A stretch of DNA of 64,000 nucleotides from Tethya wilhelma (lineage: Eukaryota; Porifera; Demospongiae; Tethyida; Tethyidae), in assembly GCA_964030475.1 (NCBI GenBank), contig CAXIPT010000002.1, forward strand, positions 15,428,590 through 15,492,589, given 5' to 3'. Each line of letters opens with the position of its first letter. Position 1 is the first letter of the stretch. The notes below the pieces were generated by a model. It searched no databases, was not told the origin of the DNA, and was given only the letters and a program-made list of their open reading frames with translations. Shown piece after piece: positions 22,001-34,700 of this stretch. Made by a program: the position numbers and the translations under genes.

Positions 22001-25000
22001 CAGCCCCCTCCCTCCAATCAGGGATTGGTACAACCAATGCCAGTAGCACCAACGACCCAGCCAGCTCCCTACTCAGCTCCGCCCATGGCCACACCCCAAG
22101 CCACTGATCAGAGTGCCACTGGTGGTGGGTGGAATGCCCAGGCGCCGGTGAGGCACCATTGGTTCTACCTGCGCTCAGGGGAGAAGTACTGGATCCCCTT
22201 CTCTCTCATTGATTCCAACAGATTGGAGGAGGCACTCATCAATTGCTCCCATGACACACAGCAACAGGTACTCCCTAAGGACAACCAGTGTTCACTGCAA
22301 CTTTGTACATTTCTACGTAGGTTTATTGTTGTATAGTTTTCCTTAAGACTCAAAAGAGCTACCAATGTAATCTACTTCATTGTACTTAATGTTGTGAGTA
22401 CAATGTACATGTAGATGCAGCCTCATTTCCAAGCCTGACCACTGCATTTTAAAAATATATATACTGTATAGCTAGCTCCCAAGATACTGTTCGTAGCAAT
22501 CCCTCCCTCCCTCCCAGGTGCTGGTCCCCACTGATGGTGGTCGGTATGATGTTGATCTTCATCACCGCAGCCGTCACTCTGTCTACTGGGAGGAGCCTGT
22601 CTCCTGGGTGAGGAGGTGCTCCTGGTTCTTCAAGGGAGAGACTGATCGATGGTACCTCCCCTACGATGAGATGACCGCTCACAAACTAGAGGTAAGGTCT
22701 GTCAAATAAGGCATTAGTGTAAAACTCCAAATTTTCATGGCACAAAGGTTCGTGAAAAGTCTGTCTTTGCTGTTTAGGTTTTACCAAATTATATTTGGCT
22801 TTCTAAATTTTTGTGGAGAAGATTTTCATGATAATTACTGTACATGGTCTAATCACAACAGTATTGTGCCATAAAAATCACTACATGATGTACTGCAAGA
22901 GAATTCTTTGGTAGAAAATTGTAAATGCACCTGTGTGTACTTTGTCAGCTTTTGACTGTAATGTACACATTTCATGTGGTATTTTGAATTGGCTAGTCAG
23001 TTTATCTACCATTTCTCTTCCACTTTCACCTTGTCATCGATGTCATCCATGCTGGTGTCTCTCTCTGTCCTTGCAGGAGGAGTACCTCTCTAACATGAGG
23101 AGTGGTATGTGGAACAAACAGGTGCAGCTGGGTGGTGGGGAGTATGTGGTGATGCACTCCCACTCTGCCATAGTCCACTACCCCTCCTCTCAACGTGGTG
23201 GGCTCAACATCGAGGAAGAATCCTCACATCCTAAGTCAGTGTTGAGAGGGTTTGCTGAGATCGATAAAGTTGAGACAGGTGATGATTTGGATAGCATACA
23301 GTATCAGTGATGCATGGGCAGTATTTCTCCCAGAGAGGGTTAGAGGAGCACTCCTCCCCCATTTTAAGTGACCCCCTCCCCTCATTTTTTTAAAAAATTA
23401 AAACTGTTTATTTTATCAGACAATTTTAAGAACATGAGTGGCTTCCTCCCCTTATACTACCGTATAGCCGGAAAATTTGGCGAGAATTAAATTTGGCGGA
23501 TTGAGCAAACTTTGAATTTGGCGGATTTTAATTTGGCGGAGCGAGCCGATCACGTGCACAATATGCATACGTACATATATACGTATACGCACACGCACTA
23601 AATATTGGCGGATTTTAATTTGGCGCTACTAAGTCTCATCCGCCAATTCGCCAAATTTAATTCCCCGCCAAATTTTCCGGCTATATGGTATTGTCCTGAG
23701 GAAAACACTGAATTTAGGGTATTTGAGGATACACCTGTGATAGTACACACACACACACACACACACACATGTATGTGCATCCACCCAAACAGGTGAGCAG
23801 TCTCGTATCGACCACCTTGTGTTTGTTGTCCATGGTATTGGAGCCCATCATGATCTCAATTTCAGGAGCCTTGTTGACTGTGGTGAGTTTAATGGTACAC
23901 ACAGCATCAATAATCAGTGCTCACAATTTTTCTTGCATTTCTAAACTATAGTTGTTTGTGTCAGGGTATTTTTTTCGATTCCTTTTAGTGGATGATTTCC
24001 GTGAGGTGGCTCAGCTGATGTTGAAGACCCATACCTTCTCGGCCCAGGCCCCTCAGGGGGGCGATGGCGGGGGGAGGGTGGAGTTCCTCCCCGTCCACTG
24101 GCACACTGCCCTGCACGGTGATGACACTGGAGTGGACAGGTAAGACGTCAGAGGGGGTTAATAGATGAGGTGATTAGGGGGTTGTGAATCATGTGACTGT
24201 GTGAAGTTAACATTCCTTACTTTACTTGATGACAGAAAGATCTGTTCACATAAGCTTATGATGATTGTAATGTTTGTAGGTCCTGGCTATCACAGTATTA
24301 TGTATGTGTTATACAATTCCACTATGTCTTCACTTCTCCAGTCGGTTGAAGCCCCTTACCCTGCCCAGTATCACAAGACTGAGGGACTTCACAAACTCCA
24401 CCCTCTTGGACATCCTCTACTTCACAAGTCCAATCTACTGCCAGGTGAGTGTGATAGGAGATGCACTAGCACTGCCATGTTTACTCGACATATCCTGCTT
24501 CATTATTTCCCCTCTTCTCTCTCAGACCATCATCTCCCAAGTGGCCTCGGAGATGAACAGGATGTGGGAGCTGTTTCAGTCCAGGAACCCTTCGTTTCAG
24601 GGCAATGTGTCTCTGATAGGCCACTCCCTGGGGGCGTGTGTGTTGTTTGACCTCCTGGACCACCAGCAGGATTCACCAGCACCCCCTGGAGAGCCACAGG
24701 GGATGCCAAACACAGACACAAGGTGAAGGGTTAAAATTTATATTCGTAGATTGATTTGATGGTTCAAAATGTTAAGCCTGTGGTGAAATAAGGTCTGATA
24801 GTCATCATGATGCACGAGAATACTAACACTATCCAGTATAATGCACATGCACACACACTGACCCAGTGCTCAAGAGGTGGCCAATGAGAGCACAGCCGAG
24901 GTGCCACCTGGGCTGGAAGGAGGCGAAGATGAACCAGACCAGAGTCAGCACACAATTGAGCAGGCTCTCTCTGAACTGGGCCTCTCTGAGTTTAGTGCTG

Positions 25001-28000
25001 CCTTCAAGAAGGAACAGATCGACTTCGACAGTTTGGTGAGGGTTGATTTCACTCTTGTGACAAGACTTTTCCATTTGATTTTCCATTTATCTTTATTCCC
25101 ATCAGTTGATGTGTACAGCCGATGACCTCAAGGAGATTGGTGTACCTCTGGGACCGAGGAAGAAGCTCATCTCCTACATCGCCCAGCAGGAGGAGGCCCA
25201 GAGGGTGGCCAAAGAGCAGAGGGAGCAGGAAGCTGCGAGACGTCTCGCCAAAGAGAAGGAGCAACAGAGAGAGAAGGATCACAAGGAGGCTGTGGATGCT
25301 GCTCTGGAGAGGCTCACACTCCAGGGGGTGAAGATAGTGAAGGGACTGGCAGGAACTGGACAGCCGTTTATAGAGTACCCTCAACTCAAGTTTCCAACAC
25401 AACACTTATTTGCACTGGGCTCTCCGATTGGACTCTTTCTCACTGTCAGGTATTTTATTTTAGCAACATACGTGTGCTTAATTATAGACATATAGTAAAA
25501 ATTTCAAAAAAAATAAGTAATGTAGGAATGGGCAGTGCGGTAAAAAGTATTGAAACAAGGCATGGTCTCAATTTCGGCACATGACTACTTCATTTTTATT
25601 CTTGATCACTTATAATTATGGATTTTCAGCATTGTGTTGCGATGATCTGTACAATAATACCGTAGCTAGCTTATTATTACTGCATAATTGGTTCAAATTT
25701 CTCAGTACATTATAATATAATTATAGCTAATCACTTGGCTACTAAAATAATGGAGTAAACTATAAAAGACAAGTATATAACTTAAACTGGATTACCAGCC
25801 AAGAGTTGGACATAAAAATGAAGTAGTCATGTGCCGAAATTGAGACCATGCCTTGTTTCAATACTTTTTACCGCACTGCCCATTCCTACATTACTTATTT
25901 TTTTGAAATTTTTACTACTTGTTCATTCACTTTTTTCAACACTACAGTATGGAGACTGTCAGAGACTGGTAAGTCCCTACAAAAAGCTTGAGTAAGAGCT
26001 ACATGCACTTCAGTATGCTAGAGGGAGCTAATGCGCATGCGTATATAATGCCACGTGCAAAGATAATGAATGACCTTTGAACTCTACCCACAAAGACGGC
26101 TGCATTGTAGTACATGAATTTATACGCTAAGTTTTAAAGCTTTCTAGTTTTTGTTTAGGCCTATTTATGATGAAAACGAGTATCAAGGAATGTAGTACCC
26201 ATGAAAAGAACTTACTTTGTGCTGTCAAAGTTGGCNTCTGTTCACATAAGCTTATGATGATTGTAATGTTCTGTAGGTCCTGGCTATCACAGTATTATGT
26301 ATGTGTTATACAGTACAATTCACTTTCTTTTCCAGTCGGTTGAAGCCCCTGACCCTGCCCAGTATCACAAGACTGAGGGACTTCACAAACTCCACCCTCT
26401 TGGACATCCTCTACTTCACTAGTCCAATCTACTGCCAGGTGAGTGTGTTAGGAGATGCACCACTGCCATGTTTACTTGACTTGTCCTGCTTCATTATTTC
26501 CCCTCTTCTCTCTTAGACCATCATCTCCCAAGTAGCCTCGGAGATGAACAGGATGTGGGAGCTGTTTCAGTCCAGGAACCCTTCGTTTCAGGGCAATGTG
26601 TCTCTGATAGGCCACTCCCTGGGGGCGTGTGTGTTGTTTGACCTCCTGGACCACCAGCAGGATTCACCAGCACCCCCTGGAGAGCCACAGGGGATACCAA
26701 ACACAGACACAAGGTGAAGGGTTAAAATTTATATTCGTAGATTGATTTGATGGTTCAAAATGTTAAGCCTGTGGTGAAATAAGGTCTGATAGTCATCATG
26801 ATGCATGAGAATACTAACACTATCCAGTATAATGCACGTGCACACACACTGACCCAGTGCTCAAGAGGTGGCCAATGAGAGCACAGCTGAGGCGCCACCA
26901 CCTGCACCACCTGGGCTGGAAGGAGGAGAAGATGCACTAGACCAGAGTCAGCACACAATTGAGCAGGCTCTCTCTGAACTGGGCTTGTCTGAGTTTAGTG
27001 GTGCCTTCAAAAAGGAACAGATCGACTTCGACAGTTTGGTGAGGGTTGATTTCACTCTTGTGACAAGACTTTTCCATTTTGATTTTCCATTTATCTTTAT
27101 TTCCATCAGTTGATGTGTACAGCCGATGACCTCAAGGAGATTGGTGTACCTCTGGGACCGAGGAAGAAGCTCATCTCTTACATTGCCCAGCAGGAGGAGG
27201 CCCAGAGGGTGGCCAAAGAGCGGAGGGAGCAGGAAGCTATGAGACGTCTTGCCAAAGAGAAGGAGCAACAGAGAGAGAAGGATCACAAGGAGGCTGTGGA
27301 TGCTGCTCTGGAGAGGCTCACACTCCAGGGGGTAAAGATAGTGAAGGGGCTGGCAGGAACTGGACAGCCGTTTATAGAGTACCCTCAGCTCAAGTTTCCA
27401 ACACAACACTTATTTGCACTGGGCTCTCCGATTGGACTCTTTCTCACTGTCAGGTATTTTATTTTAGCAACATATGTGTGCTTAATTATAGACATGTACA
27501 TGTACCAGTGTGTGTGTGTGTGTGTGTGAGTGCATGAATTGTGTATGTTTGTCTCCTCAAAATCACGATTGTGTTTCTCCCTCCAGAGGTGTGGAAGAGT
27601 TGGGACCCAAGTTCTCTCTTCCAACATGTAGCAATGTGTTCAACATCTTCCATCCAGTAAGTCGCCATAGAGAGACAGCTGATGCATGCTACTAGTAGGA
27701 GCATGAGGGTTTGTCAGTGGCCATATGGACCACATAATCCTGACTGCCATTGCTATCACTGTCTTTCCTGTTCAGTTTGATCCGGTAGCGTATCGAATGG
27801 AGCCGTTAGTGACGGACGTGGTACCAGAGAAGCCTGTGCTCATGCCTCATCACAAAGGAAGGAAGCGCTTCCATCTCGGTGAGGGATAGTAGCGATTGAG
27901 GAGCGTGATATGTTGATGTGTGTTGCGTTGTGTTCTTTCAGAGCTCTATGAGAATCTGGGCCAGGTTGGGGCATCCATCAAACACCATCTAGTGGAGGGC

Positions 28001-28897
28001 ATGCGAAACATGTGGCAGCAGTTGAATGAATTTGCTCGCAGCCACTCCTCTTCCTACACTGGTGAACAGGCCATGGAGCCAACAGACACTGGTTAGTGGA
28101 GCTGTGAAGATACATACTGTAGAGCAGGAAATTTTCGCTGTTGAAAAAAGTTTTTGCCAAGTGGCGAAAATTAAACGTGCAAAAATTTAAAACGTATGGC
28201 AATCTTTGCCGAATCAGTCATAGTGGCGAAAATTAAACAAGTAAAATTTTATAGTGGCGAAAAATTTCCCGATCTATGGTATACAGTGTTATGTGTTCAT
28301 GAAGAGAAATTTTGATTTTCTTCACTGTAGAATCTGAGGCTCCATCTATTGCTGAGTCAGCAGATGAGATGTGGGTGATTGGTGAACTCAATCAGGGGAG
28401 GCGTGTTGATTATGTGCTCCAGGAGAAACCCATCGAGAAACTCAACGAGTATTTGTTTGCCCTCAGCAGTCACCTCTGCTACTGGTGAGTGAGTGTACAG
28501 ATCAGTTCCTTCAAATGGTGTGATTGTGTTATTGAACTTGGAGAATCTCTAATTCTGGGAATTCAGTTCCTAGCTCAATTTGAGAGGTGAAAATATGCTA
28601 TAGTTACAAATACAAGCCCTGTCAGCATTCAGAGTGGAAGACCACCAGTAGGACAGTAGTAGTGCCCAAAATGATCATGTGGTTCAGTGTGCTCATCAAT
28701 TAGTAGAGGGCAGTACAATTAATTTGCCAATTTACCAAATTTAATTCCTCACTGGCCAGATTTTCCAGCTATAGAATTATATATGGTCGTAGTATTATGT
28801 GTGTCTGTATATGCAATGCAGGAGATCTGAAGACACTGCTCTCTTCATTCTGAAAGAGGTCTACAATGAACCCAATCCTCGGCTGATAAAATCATAG
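19071..28897 (+). CDS. SEC23IP: SEC23IP-like DDHD-domain phospholipase-like protein
   Basis: SEC23IP (p125) binds Sec23 at ER exit sites; relatives are intracellular phospholipase A1 enzymes. Exons: 19071-19224, 19281-19479, then (second copy) 21158-21333, 21416-21786, 21995-22267, 22518-22691, 23077-23278, 23793-23882, 23989-24139, 26336-26438, 26517-26713, 26858-27038, 27110-27453, 27587-27656, 27776-27878, 27942-28091, 28331-28484, 28822-28897. Phases agree, giving about 1055 residues (human 1000). Order: a Pro/Ser-rich N-terminus, a WWE-like region ([43 protein letters not shown]), a hydrolase core with VFVVHGIG and the lipase GxSxG motif ([14 protein letters not shown]), a SAM domain, a charged coiled coil ([19 protein letters not shown]), and a DDHD domain ending [20 protein letters not shown]. 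The copies at 19492-21051 and 24241-25491 are extra. The donor of the third exon is weak (GTCATT). An in-frame upstream Met at 18936 exists, but 19071 is preferred. Confidence 0.9.
19492..21051 (+). repeat. first copy of an identical 1560-bp duplication (probable assembly artefact)
   Basis: This stretch recurs at 21053-22612 at a constant offset of 1561. No differences were seen, including in introns, and a single N at 21052 sits between the copies. It carries SEC23IP exons 3-5 and the start of exon 6, cut off at the N. This is the expected signature of two overlapping contigs placed end to end. Confidence 0.9.
21053..22612 (+). repeat. second copy of the 1560-bp duplication
   Basis: Same sequence as 19492-21051, but running on without a break into the rest of exon 6 ([16 protein letters not shown]). 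This copy should be used for the gene model. Confidence 0.9.
23459..23689. mobile_element. MITE with long inverted ends
   Basis: Ends ACCGTATAGCCGGAAAATTTGG and CCAAATTTTCCGGCTATATGGT-type inverted arms enclose repeats of AATTTGGCGGA and an inner ACGTATA palindrome. It lies in a SEC23IP intron. A fragment with similar end sequence is visible at 28738-28775. Confidence 0.75.
23743..23769. repeat. (CA)n microsatellite
   Basis: About 12 CA units a few bases before the acceptor of the SEC23IP exon at 23793. Confidence 0.9.
24241..25491 (+). repeat. allele-like first copy of SEC23IP exons 10-13
   Basis: This copy aligns along its length with 26239-27496 but differs by scattered substitutions and small indels. 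One 12-base coding difference adds four residues (a Pro-rich insertion) to the second copy. Its exons are 24342-24444, 24526-24722, 24867-25035 and 25106-25449. It ends at a foldback element insertion and then a single N. It looks like the other haplotype laid in tandem. Confidence 0.8.
25492..26237 (+). mobile_element. foldback DNA element, copy B (cut by an N)
   Basis: Hairpin part 25492-25921, then the non-hairpin arm up to the single N at 26238. It matches copies C and D. The second allele-like SEC23IP copy lacks it at the equivalent intron site, so it is either a polymorphic insertion or a duplication-specific one. Confidence 0.75.
26239..27496 (+). repeat. allele-like second copy of SEC23IP exons 10-13
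   Basis: Counterpart of 24241-25491 without the foldback insertion. It continues into exons 14-18, so it is used in the gene model. Confidence 0.8.
28115..28281. mobile_element. MITE-like remnant
   Basis: Imperfect inverted ends (TACTGTAGAGCAGGAAATTTTCGC and GCGAAAAATTTCCCGATCTATGGTA) with internal GTGGCGAAAATTAAAC repeats, in a SEC23IP intron. Confidence 0.6.
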
Positions 28898-29252
28898 GTG
28901 ACAATTGACAGTTACTCTATTTTGTTTCAGACTGCTATTATTAACTCTCTTAAGAAAATGATAGGAATGAGTGTTATTATTGTGAGTTTTAATATCATTA
29001 CCACCTGTTGTTGATCTGACCCAGTGTTTATACTGATGGCACACCATTAACACAACCTCTGAATTGCATGTATGTGATAGTGTACTAACACATTATGTGC
29101 GTGAATGATATCTTTCACAATGACTTCCATCGAGCCTAGCTTCAGATCCGGCTTGCACGACAGAGATACTTTTGTACAGAAAATTGAGTTGCACTTATCA
29201 GCTTAATTGTCCATTTGTAAAGTTTTAGTCCTGAATAAGACTTAGTGTAGTC

Positions 29253-30157
29253 ATGAGTAGGCCTGGTTACCGTGGTGATCATCCTCCAGTGCCCCCTCAT
29301 CTCCAGCCCTCCCTGGCTGAGGCTATCGGGGCACCACCTCGTCTCCCTCCACCACGTAAAAGCCCCAAGCCAGGCCATCCTCAGAGACAACCAGCAGCAT
29401 CAGCCGAGAGAGAACACATTGAGTTGAAGGTCAAGGACTATGAGAAAATGTCCTTTGAACCAGAATACAAGCCACAGACCCAAGAGCATGAAGCTCTTAA
29501 TGTAGAATTTTCTCAGAAGAACAATGGAAATGAGGAATTCCCAGCAGAAGGTAATGTTAATTGTATGTGAAGTGTCTGGCTGATATAATAGCACGATGCA
29601 ATGATAATCTTCATCCTCTGTGTGTAGGATATGATATAGACAGTGACAATGATGATGATGCCAGCTCATCAAGCAGCTCATCAAGTAGCTCCTCTCTCTC
29701 CAAGTCAAGAGCACCTTCAGTAGAGAGACTTAATATCAGTGTGAGCTCTACAATATGTTTAAATGCATACATCAGATTCAACATAAAAATTTTATTCCTG
29801 CTGTTGCTTACACTTGTCTATGTACAGTTCATTTACAAGAAAACATTTCGTGAACATAAGGGAGCTAATGTGAGCAAATGCTTCAAACCTGTCCTAAGGT
29901 CAGTTTACAGCAAAACCCTCCACTGGACGTACAACATCCTCCTGTTCACAGTGGGTCTCAACCTAGCGCTCTTCTGGGGTGTCATCAATGCTCTCACTGC
30001 CTTCCTTCAAGCATGGCTCCTCTCTCCTCTCATGAGGGTGAGTCTGGTGGTGGTACGTGGGGTGTTACCTCTCATCCTGGAGCCAATCAGCAAGATTCTG
30101 AAGGCGATTATGGAAGCACGAAGTGGAGGCATAGGAGCGATTGTACCAAAGCTCTAG
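29253..30157 (+). CDS. caveolin-like membrane protein, copy 1
   Basis: Exons 29253-29550, 29628-29740 and 29828-30157 join in phase to give 246 residues. The N-terminus is Pro-rich (PPVPPHLQPSLAEA, with SH3-ligand-like PxxP), followed by an acidic and Ser-rich run and SRAPSVERLNIS. The C-terminal ~100 residues resemble the caveolin scaffold and membrane region: a basic segment, WTYNILLFTVGLNLALFWGV, INALTAFLQAWLLSPLMR, then an amphipathic tail. The spacing of Trp-Gly, Phe-Leu-x-x-Trp and Pro-x-x-Arg is what one expects after the caveolin scaffolding domain. Caveolins oligomerise to shape caveolae in the plasma membrane. The vertebrate signature FEDVIAEP was not seen. An unrelated hairpin membrane protein remains possible. 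Confidence 0.5.
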
Positions 30158-30598
30158 GAAGATTCAAGAGCTGAAGAGACTACGTAGACTAGAGTTGTGT
30201 ATAATATTATACAAAGAACTGAAATTGAAAAACACGTAATGACACTAGTTTGATCACTATTTCACATGGGTTATTGAGTGTTTAATAATAATTGTTTTAT
30301 TTACCACCTGCTCCCACTGATCTGAATCAGTCAGTGATTTAGTGTTTACAGTATTAATGATGGTGGCACAGATAACACAGCTGAATCAACCTTGGAGATG
30401 CTGATTGCTTGTGTGTGACACTGTACAAACATGTGGAGTGATCATGATAGCTTTCACATTACATGACTTCCTTCCATCAACTTCAGCCCCAGCTTGTAAG
30501 ACAGAAATCTTTAGCTGACTTTTGGGCAGAACTTGAATCTTTAGGTCACATTAAGCTTAATTCAGTGTCACTAGGTGTATGTGGTGAGTAGTGTAGTC

Positions 30599-31539
30599 AT
30601 GAGTAGGTCTGGTTACCATGGTAATCCTCCAGTGCCCCCTCATCTCCAGCCCTCCCTGGCTGAGGCTATCAGGGCACCACCTCGTCCCCCTCCACCACCT
30701 AGGAGCCCCAAGCCAGGCCATCCTCAGAGACGACCAGCAGCATCAGCCGAGAGAGAACACATTGAGTTGGAGGTCAAAGACTATGAGGAAATGTACCTCG
30801 AACCAGAACACAAACCAGAGGCCCAAGAACAAGGAGCTTTAGAATTTACCAAGGGGAATAAGGGAAATGAAGAATTCCCAGCAGAAGGTATAATAAAAAA
30901 ACACTTCAGTCAGTTGATAGCAAATATGAAGTGTACATGCATTGCAATGACCATGATCCTCATTTGCAGGATATGGAATAGATATTGACAATGATGATGA
31001 TCAGTCCATCTCATCAAGTAGCTCCTCTGTCTCCAGGTCCAGAGCACCTTCAGTAGAGAGACTCAATATCAGTGTGAGCTCTACAATAGTAATGTTAAAT
31101 ATATCGATCTGCATGACTGGATTCTTGTATCTACACTGTTATCTACTATGTACAGTTCATTTACAAGAAAACGTTTCGTGAGCATCAGGGAGCTCATGTG
31201 TTCAAGAGCTTCAAACCTGTCCTAAGGTCAGTTTACAGCAAAACTCTCCAGTGGACGTACAACATCCTCCTGTTCACAGTGGGTCTCATCCTAGTGCTCT
31301 TCTGGGGTGTCATCAATGCTCCCACTGCCTTCCTTCAAGCATGGCTCCTCTCTCCTCTCATGAGGGTGAGTCTGGTGGTGGTACGTGGGGTGTTCCCTCT
31401 CGTCCTGGAACCATGCAGCATGTGCCTGAAGGCTTGTGTGGCGGCATGTGTTGGTGGGTCAGGGGCAGCAGGAGGAGGAGGGACAGGGCTGGGGTTCATA
31501 CCAAGGCTCTCAGAGGGATTCAGGAACTCAAGGGACTAG
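30599..31539 (+). CDS. caveolin-like membrane protein, copy 2
   Basis: Exons 30599-30887, 30970-31073 and 31156-31539 give 258 residues with the same exon phases as copy 1. Coding sequence is highly similar to copy 1 (same MSR-GY-GN start, PPVPPHLQPSLAEA, and membrane region WTYNILLFTVGLILVLFWGV). The last ~30 residues differ: copy 2 ends in a Gly/Ala- and Cys-containing stretch (CSMCLKACVAACVGG), where cysteines could be palmitoylated as in caveolins. Upstream flanks are also similar (a GATC/ATCA-rich segment at 28980-29250 and 30300-30590), so the tandem duplication included the promoter. Confidence 0.5.
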
Positions 31540-31729
31540 ACTAGAGCTACATGAGGCACTGTTAAAAATTGAAACACACATAATGAACACTATTTTCACT
31601 CTTATACTGCTCAAACACACAATATTATGATCAGTAGAATTTTGTTTACAAACTTATATATATTATAATTATATTAAAAAAATTTTTAAACATGATATAC
31701 CAGGCAGGGAAGATTGATGATTGCCCTAG

Positions 31730-34700
31730 CTATCTGAATACAGCAGCGGTTGCATTAGAATTAGTTCTAAGTGTCCAGCTGTGTTCATAACTACCACTGA
31801 CTGTCACCAGTGAGGTGAGGACACTAGCAGTATTAGTGAGCTCTGTCTCAGAGCCATTACAGTAGCAAGTGTTGTTCACTATACAGTCTGGCTCTAACCT
31901 GCCACCATGAGGGAAGAGGCCAGCCAGGAGAGACCCAACAAGGAGCAGTAAGATACCCACAGTGAACACAGCACCTTTTGTGAGCAGTAGTCTCAGTCTG
32001 GTCCTCCTAATAGTATCTTTGTCAGGTTCCCTGGAGAATGGCCTCTTCACTGTGACATCCTCTTCAACATCTTGGTGTGACACCAAAGGTACCTCTTCAA
32101 TATCCACCTGCTCTCCATTATCATCTTCTTCTACAGTAATAACAGGAGGACCCACAGTTACATGACTTGTGAATAAAGCTTTACAATAAAGAAGACCTGT
32201 ACCTTTCAAGATCTGAGCAGCAAGGCTGTGAGGTATCTCATCATTATTGCTCTCTACAGCTGTCAGTATGGGTGCATCATCCTTCTCCTTCTCTTGGATG
32301 CTGTACTCATCACTGGTATCACTGCTACAGTGTTCTTGTTCACCACTGATCTCCTTGGCCTTGTTAGAATCACTAGCATTCCTTATTGCCTGCACAAAAC
32401 ATCATGGATACATATACACAAGCTACGTGAGTATAGTGATACTGCATGGGTGGGCATGGCATGGCATGATACCAGGCTACCTCTCAGATATTATGGCAAA
32501 TGATTCTAATGTAACAAGTGTGTCCATAATCTTGTATCATTGTGTCTTACTTTCTCCGACTGTTTCTGCCAGTTTGTTGTGAACAGCACTATGGTAAAGA
32601 TGCTGGCTTGCAGGAGTGATGCAACACTCAGTCCAATCCACATGCCCAGTGTTCCCATGTCAGTGAGCAGAGCCAGGCTGATTCCAATGGGGAGACCAAT
32701 GAAGTAGTACACTGTGAAGTTCACAACAGCTGCAAGAGCTTGACGACCAGTCCCTCGCAACACTCCAGAGATTGTACCCTAGAATAATAAGGTACTACTA
32801 TGAGGTCTATACATGAATATTGGCACCTTCAAATTTTAAACTGGGTATATACCTTTATCAACAAGCTGCCAGACAACCATTTACAAAACACTTTCTTATA
32901 TTTTCTATCACATACCTGTATTTGGTCTCCGATTAGTACACCAACAGCAACATACAAAGCCTTGCTGGTTTCACGAATTACATCTCTGCAATGAAAATAC
33001 ATGATTGATTATTGTGCCAAAGGCTGAAAGCAAAAATTGCCGATGCTTACTCATCAGATATGAAAGCCCTTCCTACATAGTCTTTGGTTGCCAGGAAGAA
33101 CACACAAAGAGTCGCGGCTGCAACAACTGTATGGAATCAGAATAGAGACAATAACTACATTAAAATGTAGTCCAATTGTCACTCAGAACTTACCACAGAG
33201 GACAAAAGCTGCATAGGAGGCCCTCTTAGCTCTCAGAGGGTTCCCTGCTCCAAGTTCATTCCCAACACGTACATTGACAGCAACAGTGAGACCCAAGGGA
33301 ACCTGGGGTACATGTGATATCATAAATAAATCATCATTGACAAAATAATTTTGGCAGAATAGGTGCTCTCTATAAGCATGGGAAGGAAAGCTTGAAAGTA
33401 TAGGATCACTTTTCACTCAGGCAACCCTTTACCATGTAACAGTTGTCNTCTTACATTGCTCCAAGTTGAGCAGCAATAACCAAGACTGCACACAGACAGA
33501 TCCCAACTGTTGTTGAAATAAGAGCACTCACCACAAACACCCACACCACACTCTGAGCCTGGAGATACCTCTGCACCATTGTGGCCAGCACCAATCCCTA
33601 ATCGGAGGTAGACAATATCTAGCATCTTACAATTTTACTGTACATAACACACACCGATTATAGAATCTATGCCATTAGAGTGTGTTGACTCTGACTACAA
33701 GCTAGCTAGCTACCAAATAAACACTCTAATGAAGATAACTTACAGGCAGAGCTAAAACAGAAACTCTCAAATATTGAGCCGAGATTCTAAACAAACAAGA
33801 ATTGTGTCCATTGAAAGCAGGTCATGCATGATTCACAAGTTATCATTCACCTTGCCACACATGGCTGCTGTCTGAGCAGCAAGAGGATGGACTCAGAGTT
33901 GAGCCACACCACAGCCATCGGGAGGCAAGAAAGAGTCAATATAAGGATACCTGTTGGTCATGTGAGGGTGTGCAGATGTAGGCATAACATAACCTTTACC
34001 ATAATCACTACCTTACCTCTTTGCACAATAATACCAACTCTCTTGTAGTTCTTGAATCCATAGCTCTGTAGTGAATTGTGTCTTTCATGCAATAACTAAG
34101 TACAATAGGGACTGCTATACCTGTGGACACAATGTACTCGCACCAGTGGATAGACCAATGATGATCGACAAACCAGTAACATTCACAAACTGTTAGAGAA
34201 TTGATAGATGAATGAAGATAGAGCAGTTGGTGGAAACCATGGAATCATCAGTACTTACAGAGTTGCCAAGAGCTTCATTGCCCAGTCCAAGACCAGTGTC
34301 ATTAGGAATATATAGAAACAGTGAAAACATTAAGCATAAAATGAGAAGATAATCAGACACTGTCACAAAACTTACCAGCTGCATCAAACGTTTCTGTATC
34401 TGAGAAGTGTCCTACAAAGAGTGATGCTATGAGGTACAACACTTGTTGGAAGAAGTAGGTCAGGAACTAAGAACATGAATATGACTCAGCTGCATTGATT
34501 AGCACATCAATAATGTGTGTGAAACTCACAATAGGCAAAGCAAGCTTCAGCAATGCAAGTATCTCAACAAACAGCCATGATTGTCTGACTACTCTAAGCA
34601 TTTTGGCAAAATTCTGAATAAATCCACCATGATTCTTTGGGTCACCAACTGATATCCCATTCTCCAGCTCCTTGTCTAAAAATTACAGATAGAACACCTT

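Noticed and set aside
19492..22612. Biological tandem duplication of SEC23IP exons
   Set aside because: Identity even in introns and the N placed mid-exon favour an assembly artefact.
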